Source: Nocardioides palaemonis (GTDB taxonomy: Bacteria > Actinomycetota > Actinomycetes > Propionibacteriales > Nocardioidaceae). From it: a stretch of 64,000 nucleotides of DNA. Both the position numbers and the translations under genes were made by a program. How positions within the stretch are numbered: the stretch's first letter is position 1; each line of letters starts with the position of its first letter. The notes under the pieces were generated by a model. The model made no database searches, was not told where the DNA came from, and saw nothing but the letters and a program-made list of their open reading frames with translations. The stretch is from assembly GCF_018275325.1 (NCBI RefSeq), contig NZ_JAGVQR010000003.1, forward strand, positions 62,001 to 126,000, in the 5' to 3' direction. Positions 39,678-48,123 of the stretch are shown piece by piece.

Positions 39678-40958
39678 TCAGGCCCCGCTCGCCGTCAGCG
39701 ACCGGTGCCGGGCGACAGCGCTGGCGTCGGTGAGGGACGCCACCTGGTCGATCACGACGCGCCGCCGCGCGGCGTCGTCGCCGGCGTCGCGCCAGTCGTC
39801 GGCGAACACCGCGTCGAGGACGTCGGCGCCGCGGTCCCACAGTGCCTCGACGAGCTCGGCGACCAGCTCGCGCTGGCGCTGCATCAGCGAGACGCGGTCG
39901 TCGGCCTGCATGACGTAGAGCGACGCGATCGCCTTGAGCACGGCGATCTCGACCTCGGTCGCGGCCGGCACGACGAGATCGGCCCGGTGCCGGACCAGGT
40001 CCTCCCCCTCGGTGGCCGCGAACGTGGCGGCCTGCACGCTGCCGCAGAACCGGCCGATCAGGTCGCTGGAGAGGTTCTTGATGGCGGCCAGGCTGCGTCG
40101 GCTGCCGTCGTAGGCCGTGACCGGCCAGCTCTGGACGGCCCGCAGGTCGGCGAGGGCGGCGTCGAGCACCCCGTCGTCGGCACCCGGGAGGTACCACGAG
40201 CGCACGGTCTCCCAGAGCGCGTCGCGGTCGAGCCGGGTCAGGTCGAGCCGTCCGGCCACGATGCCGTCCTCCACGTCGTGGACGGAGTAGGCCACGTCGT
40301 CGGCGAGGTCCATGACCTGCGCCTCGACGCACCGCCGGCGACCGGCGACGCCCTCGCGCAGCCAGCCGAACACCGGGAGGTCGTCGTCGTAGACGCCGAA
40401 CTTCACCACGACCCGCGGCGTGCCGTCGGCGTGGACGCCGTGCGGGCCGGTCGCCTCGGCGCGGGTCCAGGGGTACTTGGTGCAGGCGTCGAGGGTGGCG
40501 CGGGTGAGGTTGAGGCCCACCGACCGGCCGGAGGCGTCGAAGGTCTTCGACTCCAGCCGGGTCAGCAGGCGCAGCGTCTGGGCGTTGCCCTCGAAGCCCC
40601 CGCAGTCGACGCTGAGCCCGGCGAGCACCCGCTCCCCGTTGTGTCCGAACGGCGGGTGGCCGAGGTCGTGCGCGAGCGCCGCGGTCTCCGCGATGTCGGG
40701 GTGGGTGCCGAGGGCGCGCGCGAGGTCGCGCGCGACCTGGGCCACCTCGAGGCTGTGGGTGAGCCGGTTGCGGACGAAGTCGTCGGTCTGCGGACCGACG
40801 ACCTGGGTCTTGGCCGCGAGCCGGCGCGACGCCGCCGCGTGGACGACGCGCGCCCGGTCGCGCTCGAACGCGAGCCGCACGGGTGCGTCGACCCGCTTGG
40901 GTGGCTCGGCGACCAGGCGCTCGCGCGCCGGGTCGTCGTAGAGGTCCTCGATGCTCAT
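39678..40958 (-). CDS. dgt: Deoxyguanosinetriphosphate triphosphohydrolase
   Basis: An HD-domain dNTPase that splits dGTP (and often other dNTPs) to the nucleoside and triphosphate. 426 residues, with RLTHSLEVAQVARDLARAL, AALAHDLGHPPFGHNGE carrying the HD pair and DLADDVAYSVHDVEDGI carrying the final metal-binding Asp. LTRLESKT and the C-terminal helical part also fit the family. It sits close to dnaG; dgt and dnaG are neighbours in many actinobacteria. Besides nucleotide balance, such enzymes can restrict phage by depleting dNTPs. Confidence 0.95.
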   Translation of the reverse strand: MSIEDLYDDPARERLVAEPPKRVDAPVRLAFERDRARVVHAAASRRLAAKTQVVGPQTDDFVRNRLTHSLEVAQVARDLARALGTHPDIAETAALAHDLGHPPFGHNGERVLAGLSVDCGGFEGNAQTLRLLTRLESKTFDASGRSVGLNLTRATLDACTKYPWTRAEATGPHGVHADGTPRVVVKFGVYDDDLPVFGWLREGVAGRRRCVEAQVMDLADDVAYSVHDVEDGIVAGRLDLTRLDRDALWETVRSWYLPGADDGVLDAALADLRAVQSWPVTAYDGSRRSLAAIKNLSSDLIGRFCGSVQAATFAATEGEDLVRHRADLVVPAATEVEIAVLKAIASLYVMQADDRVSLMQRQRELVAELVEALWDRGADVLDAVFADDWRDAGDDAARRRVVIDQVASLTDASAVARHRSLTASGA

Positions 40959-41016
40959 CGGCCGGTCAGCCTAGCGAGCAGCGCGGACACCGGGACGACG
41001 ACCCGGCACGCGGTGC

Positions 41017-41916
41017 TCAGTAGACCGTGACGTGGACGTGGTCGTAGTGGTTGGCGGTGACCGACCCGCGGTCGGACATCCCCCGCCAGCCCTCGCCGGA
41101 GCGCTCGACCGACCAGATCTTCTGCGAGTAGATGATGTACTCGATGCCGAGCGCCGAGTAGTTGGCGCGCAGGAACTCGGCGATGCTCCAGCCGAGGTCG
41201 CCGCTCACCATGATGTCGATGGCGCGGCCCTGGCCGTGCTCGCCGTCGCCGCGCCACGTGCCGTAGCTGGTGATCTCGGGCCAGTTGGCGCACACCACGT
41301 CGTGGATGTCGTAGAGCGACGCGCGGCCGGCGGAGATCGAGGAGCCGTTGGTGCAGGTGCCGCCGAGGGTCGGGCCCTCGGGCTCCGGCTCCGGCTTGTC
41401 GGCGCTGAGGTAGTCGGCGGTCACCCAGCGCGACTGGCCGTCGATGACGACCTGCACGCGACCGGCCTGCTTGCGGCCGGTGACGGCGACCTGCCGGATC
41501 GCGGCGATCTCGCCGAGCTTGTCGGTCTTCTCGCCGGGGCCCTCCCAGAGGTTGAGCGCCTCGGTGGTCCACATGCTGCGGTCGAGCTTCTTGGCCATCC
41601 GGCGGGCCTTGCGGTCCACGGCCATGTCCTCGCGCGCCGCCGACTCGGCCTTGGCGGCCGTACGGATCTGGGAGCGGGAGGCGACGTCGGCGCGGCGCGC
41701 CAGCGAGGTCGCGTTGGACAGCGACTGGCTGGTGCTGCTGGCGGCGAGGAGGTCCGTGTCGGGCTTCTCGGGCGTCGCCGACAGGACTCCCATGGTCACC
41801 GCGGAGAGCGTCGCCACGACGGCGAGCGGTGCGGAGACCTGGACGGAACGGGGGACTCGGGACGGACGGGGGGTGGGGGTAGCAGGGGTTTCCCGCTTGT
41901 GGCGGAGGTGTGCCAC
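41017..41916 (-). CDS. Exported cell-wall peptidase-like protein (SH3b plus M15-like domain)
   Basis: 299 residues. A basic N-terminus and a hydrophobic segment (about 25-45) give export. A coiled helical part follows, then an SH3b-like domain (LNLWEGPGEKTDKLGEIAAI and RWVTADYLS) and a C-terminal domain with GQGRAIDIMVS and NHYDHVHVTVY, the zinc-ligand pattern of M15/D-Ala-D-Ala carboxypeptidase-like enzymes. It probably trims peptidoglycan. GTG at 41916 is chosen for AAAGGATC 8 bases upstream; starts further up would run through the structured leader. Confidence 0.78.
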   Translation of the reverse strand: MAHLRHKRETPATPTPRPSRVPRSVQVSAPLAVVATLSAVTMGVLSATPEKPDTDLLAASSTSQSLSNATSLARRADVASRSQIRTAAKAESAAREDMAVDRKARRMAKKLDRSMWTTEALNLWEGPGEKTDKLGEIAAIRQVAVTGRKQAGRVQVVIDGQSRWVTADYLSADKPEPEPEGPTLGGTCTNGSSISAGRASLYDIHDVVCANWPEITSYGTWRGDGEHGQGRAIDIMVSGDLGWSIAEFLRANYSALGIEYIIYSQKIWSVERSGEGWRGMSDRGSVTANHYDHVHVTVY

Positions 41917-41924
41917 AGCGCTGA

Positions 41925-42010
41925 TCCTTTGCACTTGCTGACGGGGGACTCGCACCGCTCCCCGGAGGGTGTGGGGCCCGAGCCCACGCGACGCGATCAT
42001 CGAGTGAAGC
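41925..42010 (-). promoter_or_regulatory. Candidate c-di-AMP (ydaO/yuaA) riboswitch
   Basis: The leader before the peptidase-like gene contains ATCGCGTCGCGTGGGC, then a GC-rich hairpin, then GGGGAGCGGTGCGAGTCC and CCGTCAGCAAGTGC. The GGGGA...G(T)GCGAGTCC...CCGTCAGC order resembles the 3' half of the ydaO motif, which in actinobacteria precedes cell-wall hydrolase genes. The match is by eye and the 5' half is less convincing. Confidence 0.4.
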
Positions 42011-42054
42011 ACAGGATTTCGCGGGCGTCCCAATCTTCCACGTCAAGATCCGGC

Positions 42055-42075
42055 GTGTCTCGGCTCACGAGACAC
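42055..42075 (-). terminator. Hairpin after dusB
   Basis: GTGTCTCG and CGAGACAC pair perfectly around a 5-base loop, 32 bp past the dusB stop. Confidence 0.5.
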
Positions 42076-42107
42076 CGATCACCTCGCATGGCGGGAGGTC
42101 CCGCCTG

Positions 42108-43247
42108 TCAGCCGCCGGTGGCCGCGTCGGCGTCCTCGCGGAGCTGGGAGCCGCGTCCGTCGGTGTCGTCGAGCCACCCGTCCGGGAGCACCACGCGCTT
42201 GCGCGGTGCGCCCTGCCGACCGCGGGGGGTGCCGAGCTCGTGCTCGGGGAACGGTGCGTCGTCGTCGAGGTCGGCGAGCAGCTCGTCGAGGGCGACGAGG
42301 GAGTCGACGAGGGCCAGCCGGTGGCGCAGCTCGCCGCCGGCAGGGAAGCCCTTGAGGTACCAGGTGACGTGCTTGCGGAACTCCTTGCAGCCGCGCTCCT
42401 CGCCCATGTGCTCGGAGAGCAGCTCGGCGTGGCGGCGCATCATCACCTTCACCTCGCCGAGGCGCGGGAGCGTCGCGACGTCCTCGCCGTGGAACGCGGC
42501 GGCGAGGTCGCGGAACAGCCACGGCCGCCCGAGGCACCCGCGCCCGACGACGACGCCGGCGGCTCCGGTCTGCTCGACCATCCGCACCGCGTCGGCCGCC
42601 TCCCAGATGTCGCCGTTGCCGAGGACGGGGATGTCGACGTGGTCGACCAGCGCGGCGATCGCGTCCCAGTCGGCCTCGCCGGAGTAGGCCTGCTGGACGG
42701 TCCGGCCGTGCAGCGCGATGGCGGCGACGCCGCTCTCCTGCGCGATGCGGCCGGCGTCGAGGTAGGTGAGGTGGTCGTCGTCGAGGCCCTTGCGGGTCTT
42801 CATCGTCACCGGGACGTCGTACGGCGTGGCCGCGGCAACCGCGTGCTCGAGCACCTCGGCGAGCAGCCCGCGCTTCCACGGCAGCGCTCCCCCGCCGCCC
42901 TTGCGGGTCACCTTGGGCACCGGGCAGCCGAAGTTCAGGTCGACGTGTGCGACGCCGAACTCCGCGCAGAGGATCTCCACCGCCTTGCCGATGTAGACCG
43001 GGTCGGTGCCGTAGAGCTGGACCGAGCGGGTCGTCTCGAGGTCGTCGAACACCAGCATCTTGCGGGTGGTCTCGTCGCCCTCGACCAGGCCGCGGCTGGT
43101 GATCATCTCGCAGACGTAGAGCCCGGCGCCCTGCTCGGCGCAGAGGCGGCGGTAGGCCGCGTTGGTGATCCCGGCCATCGGCGCCAGCACGACGGGCGTG
43201 TCGACGCGCACCGACCCCAGGGTGAGCGAGTCCGGGAGCGCGGTCAT
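42108..43247 (-). CDS. dusB: tRNA-dihydrouridine synthase
   Basis: Flavin-dependent reduction of uridines in tRNA D-loops. 379 residues in a TIM barrel: VVLAPMAGITNAAYRRL at the start, VDLNFGCPVPKVTRKGGG with the catalytic Cys near residue 106, MKTRKG, ALHGRTVQQAYSG and VGRGCLGRPWLF for FMN phosphate binding. The C-terminal helical RNA-binding part includes KEFRKHVTWYLKGFP. Bacterial single-copy enzymes of this kind are called DusB. A charged tail rich in Asp and Arg follows. Upstream on the same strand lies the secreted protein gene. Confidence 0.95.
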   Translation of the reverse strand: MTALPDSLTLGSVRVDTPVVLAPMAGITNAAYRRLCAEQGAGLYVCEMITSRGLVEGDETTRKMLVFDDLETTRSVQLYGTDPVYIGKAVEILCAEFGVAHVDLNFGCPVPKVTRKGGGGALPWKRGLLAEVLEHAVAAATPYDVPVTMKTRKGLDDDHLTYLDAGRIAQESGVAAIALHGRTVQQAYSGEADWDAIAALVDHVDIPVLGNGDIWEAADAVRMVEQTGAAGVVVGRGCLGRPWLFRDLAAAFHGEDVATLPRLGEVKVMMRRHAELLSEHMGEERGCKEFRKHVTWYLKGFPAGGELRHRLALVDSLVALDELLADLDDDAPFPEHELGTPRGRQGAPRKRVVLPDGWLDDTDGRGSQLREDADAATGG

Positions 43248-43299
43248 GGCTCCATTGTCGAGCCGGGGCGCGACCTGCCCAAATCAGCCTCGCCTGCGC

Positions 43300-44394
43300 T
43301 CAGCGTGGCCACATGAACGACTCGTAGGGGGTGGTGACGTCGCTCCCCACGTCGGAGGCGCGCTCGCAGCGACCGGCCACCCGGCAGCGGACCAGCACCT
43401 CGCCGCCACGCACGCCGAGCTGCACGACGAAGTGGGTGTCGTCCTCCCAGCGGATCGTCTGCTCGTGCGCGGTGGTGATCGACCAGTTGGCCATCGTGAT
43501 GTGGTCGCCGAGCGAGACGGCGTCGAGGAGGGTCCCGTCGGCGGTGTCGCGGACCTCGAGCACCCCGCGGTCGTCGAAGCCCGAGCGCGGGACGCCCAGA
43601 CCCACGGCGAGCGAGCCGTCGGGCGACAGGTCGAGCGGCGCGAAGGGCGCCCCCCAGGCCGGGGTGCCGGGAGCGCTGACCGAGGTCGGCCCGAAGTCGC
43701 GGCCACCTACCCGGACGTAGGCGACGTCGCGCCGCAGGTCGACGTGCACGGCCCGCTTCGCGAGCGTGGTCATCCCCACGCCGACCTCCCAGTCGACGAC
43801 GCGCAGGCCGCCCCGCTCGTTCTCCGCGAACGTCGCGACGTGGCCGTCGGCGACGTCGAAGGGCGTGTAGAAGGCGCCGGTGTAGGCGTCGTCGAGCCGC
43901 GCGCCGGTGCGGACGTCGCGGACGCGGGTGGTCGTGCCGCCGCGGTCGTAGGTCGTGCTGACCAGCCGGGAGCCGTTCCGGTCGAGCCGCCAGCCGTGGA
44001 AGTCCTCGCCGAAGGAGACCTCGCGCTGGCGAGGCACCTCGACCGGGGCGTGCCCGGCCCGGATCCGCGAGACGCGGAAGTGGTAGCCGGAGCTGCTGCG
44101 ACCGGTGCCCCACGCGACGAGCCACGCGTTGCCGCTGCGCCCGAGCAGGGCGACCTGGCCGGCGCCGTACGGGACCCGCACGCGCACCGTCCGACCGCTC
44201 GCGGTGTGGATCACCCCGTCCTGGAGGTGGTCGAGCGCCGCGTCCGGCCCGCGCCTCAGCGCGAGCGGGTGCAGCGTGCGGACCGGGACCTCGGTGGCCG
44301 TGGCGTCACGGTCGGGCACCGCGTACGCCGCGGGGCCCGCGGCGGACGCGGTCAGCGCGAGCAGACCGGCGAGGCTGACGAGCGTGCGGCGCAT
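43300..44394 (-). CDS. Secreted protein, beta-propeller-like, function unknown
   Basis: 364 residues. MRRTLVSLAGLLALTASAAG plus the following residues make a standard signal peptide. The mature part consists of repeating blade-like segments (SRLVSTTYDRGGTTTRVRDV; SLAVGLGVPRSGFDDRGVLE; HFVVQLGVRGGEVLVRC), suggesting a propeller, with two cysteines close together near the C-terminus (RCRVAGRC). GGGGGAT before the ATG at 44394 supports this start. No enzyme motif is recognised. Confidence 0.7.
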   Translation of the reverse strand: MRRTLVSLAGLLALTASAAGPAAYAVPDRDATATEVPVRTLHPLALRRGPDAALDHLQDGVIHTASGRTVRVRVPYGAGQVALLGRSGNAWLVAWGTGRSSSGYHFRVSRIRAGHAPVEVPRQREVSFGEDFHGWRLDRNGSRLVSTTYDRGGTTTRVRDVRTGARLDDAYTGAFYTPFDVADGHVATFAENERGGLRVVDWEVGVGMTTLAKRAVHVDLRRDVAYVRVGGRDFGPTSVSAPGTPAWGAPFAPLDLSPDGSLAVGLGVPRSGFDDRGVLEVRDTADGTLLDAVSLGDHITMANWSITTAHEQTIRWEDDTHFVVQLGVRGGEVLVRCRVAGRCERASDVGSDVTTPYESFMWPR

Positions 44395-44442
44395 GGCATC
44401 CCCCGATGGCACGGTGTGGTCGACGACCCACTGTGCCACAGG

Positions 44443-44512
44443 GGTCTCGTGACGGTCGCTGCGCGACCTCCTCGACCAGCGGGGTCGGGCGACCTCCTCG
44501 ACCAGCGGGGTC
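44443..44512. repeat. Dispersed repeat cluster between glyS and the secreted protein gene
   Basis: Bases 44443-44482 are an exact inverted copy of 59622-59661 (40 bp). Within the cluster a 24-bp unit occurs twice, at 44463 and 44489. The unit carries the word CTCCTCGACCAGCGG also seen near 59600. Confidence 0.9.
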
Positions 44513-44522
44513 TGGCGGCCGC

Positions 44523-45923
44523 TCAGCAGCCGAGGAGCTTGTCCGCGAAGTAGCGGGAGATGCCGTCGAGGCCGACGCGCTCCTGGCTCATGGTGTCGCG
44601 CTCGCGCACGGTGACGGCGTCGTCGTCGAGGGTCTCGAAGTCGACCGTCACGCAGAACGGGGTGCCGATCTCGTCCTGGCGGCGGTAGCGACGGCCGATG
44701 GCGCCGGAGTCGTCGAACTCGACGTTCCAGTTCTCGCGCAGCTCGGCGGCGAGGGCCTTGGCCTTGGGCGAGAGGTCGGCGTTGCGGCTCAGCGGGAGCA
44801 CCGCCACCTTGACCGGCGACAGGCGCGGGTCGAGCTTGAGCACGACGCGCTTGTCGACGCCGCCCTTGGTGTTGGGGGCCTCGTCCTCGGTGTAGGCGTC
44901 GATGAGGAACGCCATCAGCGAGCGGGTGAGACCGGCGGCCGGCTCGATGACGTAGGGCAGGTAGCGCTCGTCGTTGGCCTGGTCGTAGTAGGACAGGTCC
45001 TTGCCGGAGAACTCGCTGTGCTGCTTGAGGTCGAAGTCGGTGCGGTTCGCGATGCCCTCGAGCTCCTCGAAGTCACGGCCCGAGAAGCCGAAGCGGTACT
45101 CGATGTCGGTGGTGCCCTTGGAGTAGTGCGAGAGCTTCTCGGTCGGGTGCTCGTAGTGGCGCAGGTTGTCGGGGTTGATGCCGAGGTCGACGTACCAGCG
45201 GGTGCGCTCCTCGATCCAGTAGCGGAACCACTCGTCGTCCTCGCCCGGCTTGACGAAGAACTCCATCTCCATCTGCTCGAACTCGCGGGTGCGGAAGATG
45301 AAGTTGCCGGGGGTGATCTCGTTGCGGAAGCTCTTGCCCATCTGGGCGATGCCGAAGGGCGGCTTCTGGCGGCTGGAGGTCACCACGTTGGCGAAGTTGA
45401 GGAAGATGCCCTGGGCGGTCTCGGGCCGCAGGTAGTGCAGGCCGGACTCGTCCTCGATCACGCCGAGGTAGGTCTTGAGCATCATGTTGAAGTTGCGCGG
45501 CTCGGTCCACGCGTTGCGGGTGCCGCAGTTGGGGCAGGCGACCGACTCGTTGATGTCGACGGTGTCGGGGTCGTCGATGCCCTTCTTGGCCGCGTAGTCC
45601 TCCTGGAGGTGGTCCTCGCGGAAGCGCTTGTGGCACGACTGGCACTCGGTCAGCGGGTCGCTGAACGTGCTGAGGTGGCCGCTGGCCTCCCACGTGCGGG
45701 TCGGGAGGATGACGCTGGAGTCGAGGCCGACGACGTCGTCGCGCCGGGTGACCATGAACTTCCACCACTGGCGCTTGATGTTCTCCTTGAGCTCCACGCC
45801 GAGCGGGCCGTAGTCCCACGCGGACTTGGTGCCGCCGTAGATCTCGCCGCAGGGGTAGACGAAACCTCGGCGCTTGGCGAGGGAGACGACGTTGTCCAGT
45901 GCGGTCGGGGCGGGCTTGGCCAC
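44523..45923 (-). CDS. glyS: Glycyl-tRNA synthetase, alpha-2 type
   Basis: A class II synthetase that charges tRNA-Gly. 466 residues, the single-chain dimeric form found in actinobacteria. Motifs include [20 protein letters not shown] near the N-terminus, a zinc-binding cluster ([16 protein letters not shown]), [13 protein letters not shown] (motif 2 region), [20 protein letters not shown] and [14 protein letters not shown] (motif 3), then the anticodon-binding domain. The start is GTG with AAGGA 9 bases upstream. It follows the small monooxygenase gene with a 35-bp gap. Confidence 0.97.
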   Translation of the reverse strand: MAKPAPTALDNVVSLAKRRGFVYPCGEIYGGTKSAWDYGPLGVELKENIKRQWWKFMVTRRDDVVGLDSSVILPTRTWEASGHLSTFSDPLTECQSCHKRFREDHLQEDYAAKKGIDDPDTVDINESVACPNCGTRNAWTEPRNFNMMLKTYLGVIEDESGLHYLRPETAQGIFLNFANVVTSSRQKPPFGIAQMGKSFRNEITPGNFIFRTREFEQMEMEFFVKPGEDDEWFRYWIEERTRWYVDLGINPDNLRHYEHPTEKLSHYSKGTTDIEYRFGFSGRDFEELEGIANRTDFDLKQHSEFSGKDLSYYDQANDERYLPYVIEPAAGLTRSLMAFLIDAYTEDEAPNTKGGVDKRVVLKLDPRLSPVKVAVLPLSRNADLSPKAKALAAELRENWNVEFDDSGAIGRRYRRQDEIGTPFCVTVDFETLDDDAVTVRERDTMSQERVGLDGISRYFADKLLGC

Positions 45924-45958
45924 GGTGGGTGTCCTTCAGGAGCGCGGAACGGGAGCGG

Positions 45959-46288
45959 TCACCCTATCGAGCGGGGCTGCGCCTGGTTCAGGTCGGTCCC
46001 CTCCTCGACGACCTCGTAGGCGCTGGGCTCGTCGACGGCGTGGACCATCAGCGGCTGGATGTGCAGCTTGCCCTCGTAGGACCCCAGCGCGCGCCGGTAG
46101 GACCCGACGTTCTCCCAGCGGGTGGAGATCACCCACAGCGCGGGGTCGTCGACGTTGCGTCCGACCTCTCCCCCGACGTAGCCGGGCTTCGCGGCGAGGA
46201 TCGCGAGGGCGTGCAGCAGGCCGGCGCGGAGGTCTGCCTCCGCGGCCGGGCCGGCGTCGGGCGTACGGAGGCGGGTGACGACGAGCAC
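45959..46288 (-). CDS. Antibiotic-biosynthesis-monooxygenase (ABM) domain protein
   Basis: 109 residues. The ferredoxin-like ABM fold is suggested by LLHALAILAAKPGYVGGEVG and WVISTRWENVGSYRRALGSY, where the conserved Trp and Tyr of the family are present. Such proteins range from quinol monooxygenases to stress proteins; activity is not predictable. The start is GTG at 46288. It is divergent from znuA, and the Zur-box promoter region lies between them, so zinc control of this gene is conceivable. Confidence 0.75.
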   Translation of the reverse strand: MLVVTRLRTPDAGPAAEADLRAGLLHALAILAAKPGYVGGEVGRNVDDPALWVISTRWENVGSYRRALGSYEGKLHIQPLMVHAVDEPSAYEVVEEGTDLNQAQPRSIG

Positions 46289-46314
46289 GGGTCCAGCCTA
46301 GGGCCGTCGTCAGT

Positions 46315-46344
46315 TTGACAATGGTTCTCAATCGCCATGAGAAT
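46315..46344 (+). promoter_or_regulatory. Promoter of the zinc uptake operon
   Basis: TTGACA (46315-46320), an 18-bp spacer and GAGAAT (46339-46344) predict a start near 46351-46352, which is the second in-frame ATG. The operon would thus be transcribed without a 5' leader. Confidence 0.6.
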
Positions 46345-46352
46345 CGTTCTCA
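46316..46352. promoter_or_regulatory. Two Zur boxes
   Basis: TGACAATGGTTCTCA (46316-46330) and the perfect palindrome TGAGAATCGTTCTCA (46338-46352) match the Fur/Zur pattern TGANAATNNTTNTCA. Centres are 22 bp apart, two helical turns. They cover the -35 and -10 elements, so zinc-loaded Zur would block transcription. Confidence 0.85.
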
Positions 46353-47317
46353 TGTCACTCGCCACCCGCCTCCTCCCCGTCGCCAGCGTCCTGACCGCGT
46401 CCGCCCTCCTTGCCGGGTGCGGTCAGCTGGGGGGCGAGCAGTCCGGAGATGGTCGCCGGGCCGTCGCGTCCTTCTACCCGCTGGCGTGGGTGACGGAGCG
46501 GGTGGCGGGTGACGGCTGGACGGTCGAGAACCTCACCCAGCCGGGCAAGGAGCCGCACGACCTCGAGCTCGACATCGCCCAGACGGCGTCGCTCGACCGG
46601 GCCGACCTGGTCGTCCTCGAGGAGGGCTTCCAGCCCGCCGTCGACAGCACCGCGGCCGACCTCGACGCCCCGGTGCTCGACGCCGCGTCCGTCGTCGACC
46701 TGCTGCCCGCCGACGAGCACGCCGACGAGCACGCCGACGAGACCGCGGAGGAGCACGCGGAGCACGCCGAGGAGGAGGGCCACGACCACGACCACGGCGA
46801 CGTCGACCCGCACTTCTGGCTCGACCCGCTGAAGGTCGCCGACCTGGCCGACGCGGTCGCCGACGAGCTCTCCGACCTCGACCCCGACAACGCCGACACG
46901 TATGCCGCCAACGCCGCCTCCGTGCGCACCGACCTCGAGCAGCTCGACCAGGACTACACCGACGGGCTCGCGTCGTGCGAGCGCACCACGACGGTCGTCA
47001 GCCACGACGCGTTCTCCTACCTCGGACGCTACGGCCTGGACTTCGAGCCGATCGCCGGCCTGTCCCCCGACGCCGAGGCCACGGCGGCGGACCTGGCCCG
47101 CCTGCAGGACCTGATCCGGCGCGACGGCGTGACGACGGTGTTCTCCGAGCGCCTGGTGAGCCCGAAGATGGCCGAGACGCTGGCCGACGACCTCGGGGTG
47201 ACCACGGCGGTCCTCGACCCGATCGAGGGGCTCTCCGAGGAGACCTCGCAGGAGGACTACCTTTCCCTCATGCGCGAGAACCTCACCGCCCTCCAGCAGG
47301 CCAACGGCTGCTCGTGA
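46352..47317 (+). CDS. znuA: Zinc ABC transporter, substrate-binding lipoprotein
   Basis: Captures Zn(II) outside the membrane. 321 residues from ATG 46352, preferred over ATG 46337 because the second Zur box and the -10 element occupy the earlier codons. The signal ends in LLAGC (lipobox). A histidine/glutamate-rich loop, including HADEHADE and GHDHDHGDVDPH near residues 125-155, is the metal-collecting flap of zinc-specific cluster A-I proteins. HFWLDP and the later SHDAFSYLGRYGLDF supply ligands. Its stop overlaps the znuC start (GTGA). Confidence 0.92.
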   Translation: MSLATRLLPVASVLTASALLAGCGQLGGEQSGDGRRAVASFYPLAWVTERVAGDGWTVENLTQPGKEPHDLELDIAQTASLDRADLVVLEEGFQPAVDSTAADLDAPVLDAASVVDLLPADEHADEHADETAEEHAEHAEEEGHDHDHGDVDPHFWLDPLKVADLADAVADELSDLDPDNADTYAANAASVRTDLEQLDQDYTDGLASCERTTTVVSHDAFSYLGRYGLDFEPIAGLSPDAEATAADLARLQDLIRRDGVTTVFSERLVSPKMAETLADDLGVTTAVLDPIEGLSEETSQEDYLSLMRENLTALQQANGCS

Positions 47318-48123
47318 CCTCCGCCCCCTCCTCCCCCGCGCACCCCGTCGAGCTCGACGGGGTGTCGGTCGCCATCGGCGGCCGCCCGATCCTGCGCGAT
47401 GTCGACCTCACGGTCCGCGCCGGTGACACCGTCACGCTGCTCGGGCCGAACGGCTCCGGCAAGTCGACGCTCGTACGAGCGGTCACCGGACTGCTGCCGG
47501 TCGCGCGCGGCACGGTGCGGCTCTTCGGCACGCCGCAGGACGAGTTCTCCGCCTGGCACCGGGTCGGCTTCGTCCCGCAGCGCTCCACCGCGACCGGGGG
47601 CGTCCCGGCGACGGTGCGCGAGGTCGTGGCGTCCGGCCGGGTGGGCCGACGTCGGCTGCTCGCCCCGACCCGGGCGGCCGACCGCCGCGCGGTGGAGTCG
47701 GCGCTGGAGGTCGTGGGGCTCGCGGACCGGGCGTCCCACGGCGTCTCGCAGCTCTCCGGCGGGCAGCAGCAGCGCGTGCTCATCGCCCGGGCCCTCGCCG
47801 GCGAGCCCGACCTGCTCGTCCTCGACGAGCCGACGGCCGGCGTCGACCTCCCCAACCAGCAGGCGCTGGCCGACGCGCTCGCGCGGCTCAAGGCGGGCGG
47901 CGCGACGATCCTGCTGGTGGCCCACGAGATCGGCCCGATGATGCCGCTGATCGACCGCACGGTCGTGATGCGCGACGGCCGGGTGGCCTACGACGGACCG
48001 CCGCTGACCCAGGAGGTCGCCTCGCACACCCACCACGACCACGACCACGACGAGGTGCCGGGCGGGCACGACCACGCCCCGCACGTCGCCTCTCCGTTCG
48101 ACTGGGAAGGCCGCGCGCGGTGA
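47314..48123 (+). CDS. znuC: Zinc ABC transporter, ATP-binding subunit
   Basis: 269 residues. Walker A GPNGSGKST near residue 47, signature LSGGQQQR, Walker B LLVLDEPTAG and the H-loop in LLVAHEI are all present. The C-terminus is unusual: after MRDGRVAYDGPP there is a histidine-rich tail (HTHHDHDHDEV, GGHDHAPH) that could sense or buffer zinc in the cytoplasm. The start overlaps znuA and the stop overlaps znuB, both by four bases. Confidence 0.92.
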   Translation: MTSAPSSPAHPVELDGVSVAIGGRPILRDVDLTVRAGDTVTLLGPNGSGKSTLVRAVTGLLPVARGTVRLFGTPQDEFSAWHRVGFVPQRSTATGGVPATVREVVASGRVGRRRLLAPTRAADRRAVESALEVVGLADRASHGVSQLSGGQQQRVLIARALAGEPDLLVLDEPTAGVDLPNQQALADALARLKAGGATILLVAHEIGPMMPLIDRTVVMRDGRVAYDGPPLTQEVASHTHHDHDHDEVPGGHDHAPHVASPFDWEGRAR

